Assembly (NCBI GenBank): GCA_937128475.1
Contig: CAKZML010000246.1
Span: forward strand, 1 to 53,966
From: an uncultured Chromatiales bacterium
GTDB taxonomy: Bacteria; Pseudomonadota; Gammaproteobacteria; Steroidobacterales; BM003
Direction: 5' to 3'
DNA length: 53,966 bases
Made by a program: the position numbers and the translations under genes. This document shows, piece after piece, positions 1 through 8,660 of this stretch. Within the stretch, counting starts at the first letter, position 1; each line of letters begins with the position of its first letter. The notes under the pieces are model-generated. The model searched no databases. It was not told the DNA's origin and saw only the letters and a list, made by a program, of their open reading frames with translations.

Positions 1-342
1 GGCCACGTGGTGGTGAGCATGAAAAAACGTCGCAGCGTGGAGAATCACATCCATTCAATTCATGCCCTGGCCATGGGCAACCTGTGCGAACTGGCGGCGG
101 GCACATTGATGGAGGCCACCGTCCCGGTGAACATGCGCTGGCTTCCCCGTGGCATGCATATCGAATACCTGAAGCCGGCGCGCACGACCATTAAAGCCGA
201 GGCGATACTTGAGAAAACCCAGTGGCCGGGCAAGGAAGACGTGGATGTCCCGGTATCGGTGACCGATGCCAACGGCGAGGAAGTGGTGCGAGCACGCATC
301 ATCATGCACGTCTCGCCCAGGCCGCCAAAGAAAGACATCTAA
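1..342 (+). CDS. DUF4442/hotdog-fold thioesterase-like protein, 3' part
   Basis: The reading frame is already open at base 1 and ends at TAA 340-342, so the N-terminus lies outside the window; 113 codons are visible. The segment containing ENHIHSIHALAMGNLCELAAG resembles the core helix of the DUF4442 hotdog family, where an asparagine-histidine stretch precedes the long central helix. The rest (HIEYLKPARTTIKAEA and VTDANGEEVVRARI) fits the following strands. Such proteins are usually predicted cytosolic acyl-CoA thioesterases, but the substrate cannot be read from sequence. The ATG at 19 is internal to the conserved domain and is not a plausible start. The next gene is convergent. Family assignment is from recalled motif similarity. 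Confidence 0.75.
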   Translation, partial: GHVVVSMKKRRSVENHIHSIHALAMGNLCELAAGTLMEATVPVNMRWLPRGMHIEYLKPARTTIKAEAILEKTQWPGKEDVDVPVSVTDANGEEVVRARIIMHVSPRPPKKDI

Positions 343-369
343 AAATAAATCAGGGTCGGAAACCCGCGA

Positions 370-891
370 TCAGGCCGATCGGGGGTTAACAGCCATACGC
401 TCCAACAATTGAGCGTGACGATACGCACGCTCCGCATCCGCATCACACTGCACGGGATGTATGGCGATCTGCTCAAGGTAGGCCGCTGGCAGGTCGTGAT
501 AACGCCCACCGGTCATCACCAGGGAGTGATACCAGTCATAGGGATGCAGTTCGTCGACCAGGTTCTGCGGTTGTGCAATGTAAGAAAACGCCTGGTGAGA
601 TTCACCGCCTGACAGCACATTCATGTGGCGAACCTCATAACCACCCTCGGCCCTGTCCAAGGCCGCCTTCTCTTGGGCATCGATATGGAACAATGCTCCG
701 TGTACCCGGGCCTTCGCGCCGGCGAGCATGACATTGCACTTGCCGGAGTTGTCCGCACCACGCTTGTTGAAAGCCAGCCGGTAACCCTCGATTACCGCAG
801 GACCAATTACCCGGGCTGAGGGCACCCGTTGCAGCAATCTTTCAGGGTGAAGATTGGATCCGTAGGCGAAATATTTCAGGCGACCGCTCAC
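370..891 (-). CDS. gamma-glutamylcyclotransferase-like protein
   Basis: This 173-residue protein starts FAYGSNL (residues 8-14), the nucleotide-fold signature of the gamma-glutamylcyclotransferase (GGCT/AIG2-like) family, and carries DRAEGGYE near residue 80, where the family places its catalytic glutamate. Characterised members release 5-oxoproline from gamma-glutamyl peptides or amines; which substrate applies here is unknown. No signal peptide is visible, so it is probably cytosolic. The GTG start overlaps the TGA of the upstream tail-sheath gene (GTGA, 888-891), which implies one transcript and translational coupling. That partner is unexpected for a glutathione-type enzyme. Family confidence is high, function moderate. 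Confidence 0.85.
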   Translation of the reverse strand: MSGRLKYFAYGSNLHPERLLQRVPSARVIGPAVIEGYRLAFNKRGADNSGKCNVMLAGAKARVHGALFHIDAQEKAALDRAEGGYEVRHMNVLSGGESHQAFSYIAQPQNLVDELHPYDWYHSLVMTGGRYHDLPAAYLEQIAIHPVQCDADAERAYRHAQLLERMAVNPRSA

Positions 892-2486
892 TGACCGTAT
901 TCAGCGTAAGGCTGCAGGTTGGATCGACTGATCCTGGCGCCATTGCGATGCTGGTTAATCTCGAAACTCAAAAACTCGCCGGGCCGGCGCAGGGAAAATC
1001 CCAGCACGAACCTGATTCCCTCGACATTGAAATCAGAGAATATGCCGCTGTCAGATTCACACCGTACGAAATAGGCCTCAGAAGGCTCGTCGCCAACCAG
1101 GGCGCCCTGCTTCCACAAGCCGTCCAGGTATTGCTCTACCTGGCTTTTCAACATCTGGGGCACGCTGGTGTCGGTGACACCAAAGACCGACCAGCGGGTT
1201 CCCCGCTCCACGTCCTGCAAGATTTTCAGGGACAGTCGCCGGGTAGCCAGGTACTTCCAACTGGGTGCCGAACTGTCCCCGGCAGCCATGGTTCGCGCCG
1301 AGGCCATGCGGGCCGGAGCGCCAGGGCGACCTGAGAGGATTCCATTCACACCCACCGATGCCAGGCGAATGGCGTCTTGCTCATCCAGCATGATGCAGGG
1401 CCGTGTACGGCTATTAATATTTGCCTTGTCACCGGACGGGGTCACCCACACTCCGTGACGGGCGTCATTACGCGCCAGCAGCCCGGCCACCACGCCACAG
1501 GGGGCCTGGGGACGATTCCGGGAAATACCGCCCAGGGTATGCAGCCTCGGGAAGGCAATCACCGCGTCTTCGCTGGCGAAATTCATCTTCCGCATGCCGG
1601 CAACCGCAAGATCCACGGTTGTCCATTCCGCGGGCGGGTCCACGATCAGCATCGCGCTGTGACTCTTGCAGTAACGTACTGCCGCCAGCCATGTCACCAG
1701 GTTCACGTCCCGGTCACGATCCAGGGGAGGAATGCACAGCAGGTTAAATCCATCGGTGCGGGACAGGGCAAACATGCCCGTGTACTTGGTAGCTGAACCG
1801 ATAATGTCGTAATCAGTCAGGGGTTCGCCATCATCACCATCGCGGTTGGTCGACAAGTAGCCAATATGTTTTTCCGGCGTGGCCGCCGGAGTGCGATCGG
1901 GTCGCACAGACGGAACATCTCCCTCCAGCGAAACCAGTCGGGAATCTGACAGGAAACTGGCGACAAACCGCTCATGGTCCTCCGAGACGGAAACGCCACG
2001 GTAACTCTCCTGCTCCAGGACTCGCTCAGACCCTGGTTGTGTCAGTCGCTGTACCACCAGGTTAAAGGCGCCGGTATCGGAACTTTCAATGCCGTCAAAA
2101 TCTACCGAGGCGCGAATCGCATCATGGGTACCCGGAGCACGCGCGCGCAACCGCAAAAATTCGTCTCCGGCCGGCAGGCTCAAGCTCGCTCCCCGACCCC
2201 CGTTGATCACCCGCACTACGAAAGCTACCTGGCCACCCTGGGAAAAATATTGTTCCACTGCAAAACTCAGCGGACTCATTCCCCAAAGACCACCAAAAAC
2301 GCGCTGGTAATCGGCGAAATTTTCCAGGCGTACGGGTTCGTTGACGGGACCACGCTGGGTCCGCCCAACAAATGCGGTTACGGAAGTTGGCGCACTGGCA
2401 ATGTATTGCTCGTGCTGCGGTATTTCCTGGACGTCGATGCCCGACGAATATTGTTCCGGCACAAAACCCTCCGGGGTTTTCGGCAA
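888..2486 (-). CDS. contractile tail sheath-like protein, solitary
   Basis: This 532-residue protein matches the phage/contractile-injection tail sheath family. The N-terminus has the pattern SGIDVQEIP, then TAFVGRTQRGPVNEPV, and SPLSFAVEQYF, where sheath proteins begin their first conserved domain. The middle holds CIPPLDRDRD and GVWVTPSGDKANI, and the C-terminus WKQGALVGDEPSEAYFVRC, both typical of the sheath core that wraps the tube. A TTG start is used (2484-2486), with a GGGGTGG stretch upstream; no ATG fits the conserved N-terminus. No tube, baseplate, tape-measure, ATPase or lysis gene flanks it: upstream is a divergent DMT transporter and downstream a coupled GGCT-like gene. It could be a relic, a domesticated sheath, or a subunit whose partners lie elsewhere. 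Confidence 0.88.
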   Translation of the reverse strand: MPKTPEGFVPEQYSSGIDVQEIPQHEQYIASAPTSVTAFVGRTQRGPVNEPVRLENFADYQRVFGGLWGMSPLSFAVEQYFSQGGQVAFVVRVINGGRGASLSLPAGDEFLRLRARAPGTHDAIRASVDFDGIESSDTGAFNLVVQRLTQPGSERVLEQESYRGVSVSEDHERFVASFLSDSRLVSLEGDVPSVRPDRTPAATPEKHIGYLSTNRDGDDGEPLTDYDIIGSATKYTGMFALSRTDGFNLLCIPPLDRDRDVNLVTWLAAVRYCKSHSAMLIVDPPAEWTTVDLAVAGMRKMNFASEDAVIAFPRLHTLGGISRNRPQAPCGVVAGLLARNDARHGVWVTPSGDKANINSRTRPCIMLDEQDAIRLASVGVNGILSGRPGAPARMASARTMAAGDSSAPSWKYLATRRLSLKILQDVERGTRWSVFGVTDTSVPQMLKSQVEQYLDGLWKQGALVGDEPSEAYFVRCESDSGIFSDFNVEGIRFVLGFSLRRPGEFLSFEINQHRNGARISRSNLQPYAEYGQ

Positions 2487-2509
2487 GCTTACACGGCCAC
2501 CCCTCTCGG

Positions 2510-2535
2510 TAACAGGACTTTCTGATTTCCTGTTA
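2510..2535. promoter_or_regulatory. 8-bp dyad ahead of the sheath gene
   Basis: TAACAGGA (2510-2517) and TCCTGTTA (2528-2535) are perfect inverted arms separated by 10 bp, so the half-sites are 18 bp apart centre to centre. The dyad lies 24 bp upstream of the TTG start of the sheath gene in the intergenic region shared with the divergent transporter. A second perfect palindrome, CAGTACTG (2541-2548), follows. Spacing fits a dimeric repressor operator, but an RNA hairpin in the sheath 5' leader is equally possible. Confidence 0.45.
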
Positions 2536-2627
2536 TTAAACAGTACTGATTATTGCGTTGCCCGTTACATTGCCCCAACATTGCCATCTTCTCCCCTCCC
2601 AAGTGCCCACGGGCGCTGGATAATTTC

Positions 2628-3563
2628 GTGCATACAGCCACCGGCAACTGGAAACTGGGTCTCGTGCTCTCACTGATCACCACCGTGATGTGGGGTCTTC
2701 TGCCTATATCCATGAAGTTGCTGCTGGATGAAATGGACGTCTATACCGTCACCTGGTATCGCTTCGCCTCCTCGGCCTTGATCATGGGTGCGTACCTGGC
2801 AATAAAAGGCGGCCTGCCTTCACTGAAACATTTGCGCGGAAGTTACGCCTGGCTAATGCTCATTGCGATTACCGGCATTTGCGCTAATTACCTTCTCTAC
2901 CTGATTGGTTTGCAACTGACCTCGCCCAGCATCGCCCAGGTCGTGATTCAGCTTGCGCCGTTACTGGTGATCCTGGGCGGAATCGTTTTATTCCGCGAAA
3001 AAATGAACCGTACCCAGGCACTGGGCGTGGCGGTGGTCATCATAGGTTTGCTGGTGTTCTTCAACGAACGACTGCCTGAACTGTTCTCAGCCGAAGGCGC
3101 CAATGGCAAGGGCGTGCTAATCATTATCGTGGCCGCAATAGTCTGGGCCGCCTATGCCCTGGCCCAGAAACAGCTGCTCAAGGTCTATTCATCCCAGGCC
3201 ATCATGTTAATGCTGTACTCGTTGGCCACTTTGGTTTTCCTGGCCCCCTCCCATGTAACCTCCATCACCTCCCTGAGCTCACTGGGGTGGGCCATGCTGA
3301 TCTTCTGTAGCGCCAACACCCTGATCGCCTATGGCTGCTTCGCCGAGGCCCTGCAGCAGTGGCAAGCGAGCAGGGTAAGCGCCGTATTGGCCATGGCGCC
3401 ACTGATCACCCTGTTCACCATCACCCTGATTGGCTGGCTGGCCCCCGAAATTGCCCTGGACGACCATATCGATGGTCTTTCGATACTTGGAGCGTTGATG
3501 GTAGTACTTGGCTCTGCCGCCTGCGCAACAGGTGGAATTAGACGAAAATCCATTCCCAGCTGA
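2628..3563 (+). CDS. EamA/DMT-family membrane transporter
   Basis: The protein is about 311 residues with ten hydrophobic segments arranged as two five-helix EamA repeats, the architecture of drug/metabolite transporters of the inner membrane. The first repeat begins near VLSLITTVMWGLLPI, and PSIAQVVIQLAPLLVILGG is the characteristic end of repeat one. The second repeat starts around GVLIIIVAAIVWAAYALAQK. The substrate cannot be inferred; family members export amino acids, nucleosides or other metabolites. The frame remains open upstream to 2553, but the extra 25 residues are polar and unlike the family, so GTG 2628, just before the first helix, is preferred. A weak GGA lies about 8 bases upstream. 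Confidence 0.85.
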   Translation: MHTATGNWKLGLVLSLITTVMWGLLPISMKLLLDEMDVYTVTWYRFASSALIMGAYLAIKGGLPSLKHLRGSYAWLMLIAITGICANYLLYLIGLQLTSPSIAQVVIQLAPLLVILGGIVLFREKMNRTQALGVAVVIIGLLVFFNERLPELFSAEGANGKGVLIIIVAAIVWAAYALAQKQLLKVYSSQAIMLMLYSLATLVFLAPSHVTSITSLSSLGWAMLIFCSANTLIAYGCFAEALQQWQASRVSAVLAMAPLITLFTITLIGWLAPEIALDDHIDGLSILGALMVVLGSAACATGGIRRKSIPS

Positions 3564-3614
3564 TAAACTAGGCACTCGACCGCTTCAATCTACGAACACG
3601 GACTAAAAATAATC

Positions 3615-4730
3615 GTGGACACAAATCAAAAAAACTCCCTGGCACTGTTCAAGGCTTTTCCCGGACTGGCTGCAAAGCTGGACTGGCTTCCTATTGCAGA
3701 CCTGCCGACGCCGATTCAACAGATGAACCTCCTGGCGGAGGAACTGGACGAGGACGACCTGTTTATCAAGCGGGACGACCTTTCCGGCAAAATCTATGGT
3801 GGCAACAAGGTCCGCAAACTCGAGTTCTTGCTGGCAGAGGCACGCACCCGGGGTTCAGATTCAGTCATGACCTTTGGCACGGCCGGATCCAACCACTGCC
3901 TGGCGACGGCTATCTACACGCGCCAGCTGGGCATGGAAGCGATATCAATACTCTCGCCCCAGACCAACTCTGCCGCCGTGGGCCGGAACTTGCTGATGGG
4001 CTACCACGTGGGCGCTGAACTGCACCACTACCACAGCGAACCCGCCGCAGATCGCGGTGCCGCATGGCAAAGCGCACGACGGCTTGGCGCAGGCAAGAAA
4101 GCTCCCCACATTATTCGTCGGGGCGGATCCTCTCCACTGGGGACCATAGGATTTGTAAACGCAGGTCTGGAACTGGTGGAGCAGGTCAGAAAAGGCGAAA
4201 TGCCGGAGCCAGATCTTCTCTATGTGGCGATGGGAACCATGGGCACTGCAGTGGGCCTTGCGCTAGGTCTGGCGATCGCTAATTTCAAAACCAAAGTCAT
4301 CGCGGTCAGGGTTGTGGACAAGCGCTACGGCAACGAGGATGGCTTCCACAAGCTTTTCGATAGCACTGCCACCATGCTGAACAAGCTGGATGAAAACTTC
4401 CCGAAACTGCGCTGGGTGGATGCAAATGTCGAGTTCAGGCATGAACAGTTTGGCCAAAAATATGCTCTGTTTACCGAAGCGGGGATGGAAGCGGTAAGCT
4501 TGTTGAGAAGCACAGAGGGCATTCAGCTTGAAGGTACCTACACCGGAAAAGCGATGGCCGCGTTGATTGCCGACTCTCTAGCTGGCAATCTGGAAGGCAG
4601 GCGAGTGCTGTTTTGGAACACGTATAATTCTCGTCAGTTCCCGGAAGAAGCCATGGAAAGGGATTATCAAAAATTACCTTTCCCGGTTCAGGATTATTTT
4701 GAAAAGGATTGCCAGGCACTGGATCCGTAG
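3615..4730 (+). CDS. PLP-dependent D-cysteine desulfhydrase/ACC deaminase-like enzyme
   Basis: A 371-residue fold-type II PLP enzyme of the ACC deaminase/D-cysteine desulfhydrase family. KRDDLSG (about 52-58) and GGNKVRKLEFLL (62-73) are the family signature; the lysine near position 65 is expected to form the Schiff base with PLP. GSNHCLATA and GGSSPLGTIGF correspond to phosphate and substrate binding loops. Members degrade D-cysteine to pyruvate, ammonia and sulfide, or deaminate 1-aminocyclopropane-1-carboxylate; sequence reading alone does not separate them. At 371 residues it is somewhat longer than the usual 325-340, with extra sequence at both ends. GTG 3615 is the start. It follows the DMT transporter on the same strand after a 51-base gap. 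Confidence 0.85.
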   Translation: MDTNQKNSLALFKAFPGLAAKLDWLPIADLPTPIQQMNLLAEELDEDDLFIKRDDLSGKIYGGNKVRKLEFLLAEARTRGSDSVMTFGTAGSNHCLATAIYTRQLGMEAISILSPQTNSAAVGRNLLMGYHVGAELHHYHSEPAADRGAAWQSARRLGAGKKAPHIIRRGGSSPLGTIGFVNAGLELVEQVRKGEMPEPDLLYVAMGTMGTAVGLALGLAIANFKTKVIAVRVVDKRYGNEDGFHKLFDSTATMLNKLDENFPKLRWVDANVEFRHEQFGQKYALFTEAGMEAVSLLRSTEGIQLEGTYTGKAMAALIADSLAGNLEGRRVLFWNTYNSRQFPEEAMERDYQKLPFPVQDYFEKDCQALDP

Positions 4731-4815
4731 AAAGCGCTGGCAGTTCAAGACGACATTAGAATACGAATACAAAACGGCCAGGGATACGCTGTGAAAATTT
4801 GCAAGGAAAGTTGAG

Positions 4816-5466
4816 TTGAGTGCAATACGAGTACTGTTGGTAGAAGACCACAACCTGGTTAGGGCCGGAATTCGATCCCTGCTCGACAGCTTCCAGGATA
4901 TCGACGTGGTCGGCGAAGCTGCCAACGGTCGAGATGCACTGAGAATGACCCGGCAGTTGGGACCAGAGGTCGTCCTGATGGATATATCCATGCCGGAACT
5001 CAACGGCATGGAAGCCACCGGTCGGCTGAAAAAGTGCTGCCCGGACTCAAAAGTATTAATGCTCTCCATGCATAACGATGAAGAGTACGTTGCCCAGTCC
5101 CTTCGGGCGGGAGCCCGGGGATACCTGGTCAAGGACGCCGCGACCAAGGAACTGGAACTCGCCATCCACACCCTCGCCCGGGGCGAAATTTATATCAGCA
5201 GCAGCGTCTCCATGAGCGTGGTCGACAAGCTCATGGCTGACGATAGCGACGGCTCTGCCCTGAACCAGCTCACCTCCCGACAAAGAGAAATCCTGCAACT
5301 GGTCGCTGAGGGCTGCAGTACGCGTGAAATCGCCGAAAGACTCTCACTTAGCATCAAGACGGTGGAAACCCATCGCACACACTTGATGGAAAGACTGGAA
5401 ATCAGGGACGTTCCAGGTCTCGTAAGATTTGCTCTTAAAGCCGGACTTATCCAGTCAGATTCCTGA
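4816..5466 (+). CDS. LuxR/NarL-type response regulator, orphan
   Basis: This 216-residue two-domain regulator has a receiver domain (about 4-120) with acidic pair ED at 10-11, phospho-acceptor Asp56 in LMDISMP and Lys in VKDA. A C-terminal LuxR-type helix-turn-helix follows (about 148-207; LTSRQREILQLVAEG, then TREIAERLSLSIKTVETHR). Phosphorylation should control dimerisation and DNA binding in the cytoplasm. The start is TTG 4816, supported by AAGGAAAG at 4803-4810; no ATG precedes the receiver domain. No histidine kinase gene lies nearby, so its kinase must be encoded elsewhere. It is followed 22 bases later by a thioesterase gene on the same strand, possibly co-transcribed. Confidence 0.92.
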   Translation: MSAIRVLLVEDHNLVRAGIRSLLDSFQDIDVVGEAANGRDALRMTRQLGPEVVLMDISMPELNGMEATGRLKKCCPDSKVLMLSMHNDEEYVAQSLRAGARGYLVKDAATKELELAIHTLARGEIYISSSVSMSVVDKLMADDSDGSALNQLTSRQREILQLVAEGCSTREIAERLSLSIKTVETHRTHLMERLEIRDVPGLVRFALKAGLIQSDS

Positions 5467-5488
5467 CACAACGCACAGGGCGTTTTCA

Positions 5489-5977
5489 ATGCCGAGTGAT
5501 AAATACCTTTCCCAACTCGATGCCATGGTGGCACGTTCCGAGGCCATTCGGTTTACCCCCGAACAATTGGCCGGGTTTCTTGAGACCTTCAACAAACTCA
5601 AGGCAATAACCCATTTCGGGGCCACGGTGGATACCCGGGAGAATCACCTGGTGCTGGTGGAACTGGCCAATGTGCAAGTCCATCACCAGGGCGGGCTAGG
5701 CACCCATGCGGTCAATGGCGCCGTGGTATCCGGACTGTTTGACTGCGGTCTGGGGGTCGCCGGATTGTTGCAGTTTCCAGGCAGACGCTGTGGCACCACA
5801 GATTTGTCGGTGAAATTTCTTCGCCCGGTACTGGGGGAGCAAGTGCGCGTCTATGCTGCCGCCATCAAGACCGCCGACAACGTTGCCTTCGTCGAAGGCA
5901 TGCTGTTCAGTGGCAAAGCCCTGTGTGCGACCGCCTCCGGGATAGTGGCGACCACTGCCCGTACTCTCAAGGACTAA
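5489..5977 (+). CDS. PaaI-like hotdog thioesterase
   Basis: The protein has 162 residues in the chosen frame. HQGGLGTHAVNGAVVSGLFD matches the loop and central helix of PaaI/acyl-CoA thioesterase hotdog proteins, followed by a beta-rich part ending in a strand with GKALCATASGIV. It probably hydrolyses a small acyl-CoA in the cytosol; substrate unknown. The ATG at 5489 is chosen because the upstream in-frame codons overlap the end of the response regulator and are not hotdog-like. The stop codon overlaps the stop of the convergent aminopeptidase gene by four bases (5974-5977). It is probably transcribed with the response regulator upstream. Confidence 0.8.
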   Translation: MPSDKYLSQLDAMVARSEAIRFTPEQLAGFLETFNKLKAITHFGATVDTRENHLVLVELANVQVHHQGGLGTHAVNGAVVSGLFDCGLGVAGLLQFPGRRCGTTDLSVKFLRPVLGEQVRVYAAAIKTADNVAFVEGMLFSGKALCATASGIVATTARTLKD

Positions 5978-7911
5978 TCCTCACTTTCAGGATACAGCAA
6001 GGCCTCAATTGCCGGTCGCGCGGTCGGGTGATAGCCCTGGCTCGCCTTGCGATAAATCTCCCTTGCCAGTTCCTGATCTTCCGGCGTCGACTCCGACAGC
6101 GCCCGGTAAATATTGTTAATCAAGTAGGATCGCCCCACCCGGGTAAGAAACGGTTCCAGCCGGCGATAAGCGGGTAGATAACCCGTTCTTACCGACAAGC
6201 CCAACCAGTTGCTGACAACGATCGCGTTGCCACTTTCGGTGAGCTTGAATTTCTCATCCAGGGCGAGAAGCTGGGCATGCTCAACGTTCGCCGGAATCTG
6301 TCCGAACAGGTATTGCCACTGCTGGGTACTCCAGCCGGGTGCGGGCACATCTTGCAATTCAAGCTCACCTTTTAGCCAGCGAGCAATGCTTGCATCAACC
6401 CGGTCCAATTCCAGGGACTCGGGCGCCACGACCTCCGCCGGCATACCCGGCTCATACACCCATTCGTGCAACTGCTCCTGGCTGACTCGCCCAGGCATGG
6501 TCTCTACCAGGTTGGTCTGCAAGAACGTCATGAAGTCATCAGTGCTGGCACTGCGAAAGGCAAACTCACTGAAATACTTTTCCAGGAACGTGTCGAAGGC
6601 GGGTCGTCCGTAAGCATGTTCCAGGAAAACCAGGAACTGCGCACCCTTCTGGTAAGCCACCGCGGTGAACGCGTCATCAGGGTTCTTCAATATCTTCGCC
6701 GGCACTAGTGATTGTTCAGCCGCCGGCAGCTCGGACAACTCGACTAACAATTCCTGGTAGGCGAGAAGCTCTTCCATCTTTTGCTGATCCTCGCCATACA
6801 GCGCTTCAACCAGGCGCATCTCCACGTAGGTGGTAAAGCCTTCGTTTAACCACAGATGCCTCCAGGACGCGTTGGTCACCAGGTTTCCCGACCATGAGTG
6901 CGCCAACTCATGAGCCACGGTTCCCACCAGGCTCTTGTCACCGGCAATCAGGGTTGGCGTGATAAACGACAGTCGCGGATGCTCCATGCCACCCACCGAG
7001 AACGCCGGCGGCAATACCAACAGGTCGTATTGCTCCCAGCGGTAAGGACCGAAGAGCTCCTCGGCCTGGGCGATCATGGCAGGTGTGTCATCAAACTCCG
7101 CAGCCGCCGCCTCGATCACTGAAGGCTCGGCCCAGACCCCCGATCTCGGTCCAAATGCCCGGTATTCCAGGTCGCCGACTGCGATGGCGATGAGATAGGC
7201 AGGAATTTCCTGTTCCATCGCGAAGGTAAATTCGCCGGTGGCAAAATCCGAGCGCAAGCTGCGGGCACTCATCAAGGCAGTCAGTCCCGGCGGCACATTT
7301 AATCTGGCGCTATAGGTCATGCGCACTGCCGGCGAATCCTGAATCGGAATCCAGCTCCTGGCATGAATGGTTTCGGCCAGTGAATACAGGAACGGCGACT
7401 CGCCGCCAGCGGTCATGGCCGGCTCCAGCCACTGCAAGGCCTCGGCCTCCGGGCGAGTCGAATAGTGGATGGTAATCGCGAAACGCCCGGCTCGCCCTAC
7501 GGAGGAAACATCTATTTCCAGGGGCGCACCCAGCAAGTTATCTGACTCTCCCAAACGCCAGGACAAGTCACTCAATTTGGCGCCACTTTCATTCTTCGAC
7601 ACACGCTGGATATCCAATCCCCGGGTATCCAGCACCAGTGACGTGGCCTGGGGATCGAGTCGCTCCACGTTCAAGGTGGCCATGCCCGTAAGAATGCGAG
7701 TGTCAAAGTCCACCGTCAGTTTCATGTCCACATGCCTAACCCTGAATTCCAGGTAGTTGGCATAACTGTATGGATCAGACGAGACACTACTCGGTGGCGG
7801 TACCGTAACCTGGGTCGCCACGGCTTCGGCAGGCTGTTCAACACGGGCGTCCGGCTGGCAGGCCGACAGCCCAAACAGGACCAGGATTTGCAACAGCACC
7901 GATACTCTCAT
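5974..7911 (-). CDS. M1-family (LTA4H-like) metalloaminopeptidase, lipoprotein
   Basis: This 645-residue zinc aminopeptidase of family M1 has the exopeptidase motif GGMEH (about 307-311), then HELAH (334-338) with the third zinc ligand in NEGFTTY (Glu about 357). The C-terminal region resembles the leukotriene-A4-hydrolase helical domain. The N-terminus MRVSVLLQILVLFGLSAC ends in an LSAC lipobox, so it is predicted to be lipid-anchored in the envelope. An in-frame upstream TTG or similar would add 16 polar residues before the signal peptide; ATG 7911 with GGAG 8 bases upstream is preferred. It probably trims peptides in the periplasm. It is monocistronic, convergent with the thioesterase. Confidence 0.92.
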   Translation of the reverse strand: MRVSVLLQILVLFGLSACQPDARVEQPAEAVATQVTVPPPSSVSSDPYSYANYLEFRVRHVDMKLTVDFDTRILTGMATLNVERLDPQATSLVLDTRGLDIQRVSKNESGAKLSDLSWRLGESDNLLGAPLEIDVSSVGRAGRFAITIHYSTRPEAEALQWLEPAMTAGGESPFLYSLAETIHARSWIPIQDSPAVRMTYSARLNVPPGLTALMSARSLRSDFATGEFTFAMEQEIPAYLIAIAVGDLEYRAFGPRSGVWAEPSVIEAAAAEFDDTPAMIAQAEELFGPYRWEQYDLLVLPPAFSVGGMEHPRLSFITPTLIAGDKSLVGTVAHELAHSWSGNLVTNASWRHLWLNEGFTTYVEMRLVEALYGEDQQKMEELLAYQELLVELSELPAAEQSLVPAKILKNPDDAFTAVAYQKGAQFLVFLEHAYGRPAFDTFLEKYFSEFAFRSASTDDFMTFLQTNLVETMPGRVSQEQLHEWVYEPGMPAEVVAPESLELDRVDASIARWLKGELELQDVPAPGWSTQQWQYLFGQIPANVEHAQLLALDEKFKLTESGNAIVVSNWLGLSVRTGYLPAYRRLEPFLTRVGRSYLINNIYRALSESTPEDQELAREIYRKASQGYHPTARPAIEALLYPESED

Positions 7912-8123
7912 CACCTTAACTCCAGCTTCCAAAATCGCCCCGTCGCACCGGGTTTCCAATTCCCACAGGTCACCCCATCATGATACACGGCATCCGTACA
8001 GGGGGCAGTTACTGAACGCTCAACCAGCCAGGGAGCAGGACCCAATGCAGCGTATGCCCAGCCACGGTAGACTTAGCGCTGGATACCTAGGCGCGATGCA
8101 AGGACAGCAGGCCAGTCAATACC

Positions 8124-8654
8124 GTGAATGAAACGATTCTCCAACGCATAGCAGCGGGAGATCAGGCAGCCGTTACCGAATGCATGGATCAATACGGCGG
8201 TCTGATCTGGTCACTGGCAAGGCAATTCCTGCGCTCCGCCGAGGACGCGGAAGACGTCGTGCAGGATATATTTATCGAGCTGTGGAGCAAGGCGGACAGC
8301 TTCGATCCCGACAAGGCAGGTGAAACCACCTTCGTAGCCATGATCGCACGACGGCGAATTATCGACCGCTTGCGTAAGCTGGGTCGACAGCCACAGATGG
8401 ATGAACTGGATGAAGCGGGCCTGTTGGAACAAGTATCGGATTTTAGCCAGGCCGAAACTGTCACCGACCTGGCCAAGGCAGAAAAAGTCATTGCCGCACT
8501 CAAGCCTGAACATCAAAAAGTTCTCTACATGTCTATTTATGAGGGGCACTCTCACAACGCCATCTCGGAGTTGTTGAACGTACCATTGGGAACCGTCAAG
8601 ACAACGATCCGCAGGGGACTGATCAAAATTCGGGAAGACCTGGAAGAGGATTAG
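8124..8654 (+). CDS. ECF-family RNA polymerase sigma factor
   Basis: A 176-residue extracytoplasmic-function sigma factor. Region 2 is visible as SAEDAEDVVQDIFIELW with the -10-recognition part ARRRIIDRLRK, and region 4 as LKPEHQKVLYMSIYEGHS followed by the helix-turn-helix VPLGTVKTTIRRGL. It should direct RNA polymerase to a small stress or envelope regulon. GTG 8124 is the start. Most group-IV sigma genes are followed by an anti-sigma gene; here the next gene is convergent and begins only 6 bases past the stop, so no cognate anti-sigma factor is adjacent. A 212-base gap separates it from the aminopeptidase gene upstream. Confidence 0.92.
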   Translation: MNETILQRIAAGDQAAVTECMDQYGGLIWSLARQFLRSAEDAEDVVQDIFIELWSKADSFDPDKAGETTFVAMIARRRIIDRLRKLGRQPQMDELDEAGLLEQVSDFSQAETVTDLAKAEKVIAALKPEHQKVLYMSIYEGHSHNAISELLNVPLGTVKTTIRRGLIKIREDLEED

Positions 8655-8660
8655 CCGGGG

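Noticed and set aside
888-2486. Prophage or R-type pyocin remnant
   Set aside because: Only the sheath gene is present; no integrase, other tail, lysis or regulatory phage genes, and no attachment repeats were seen.
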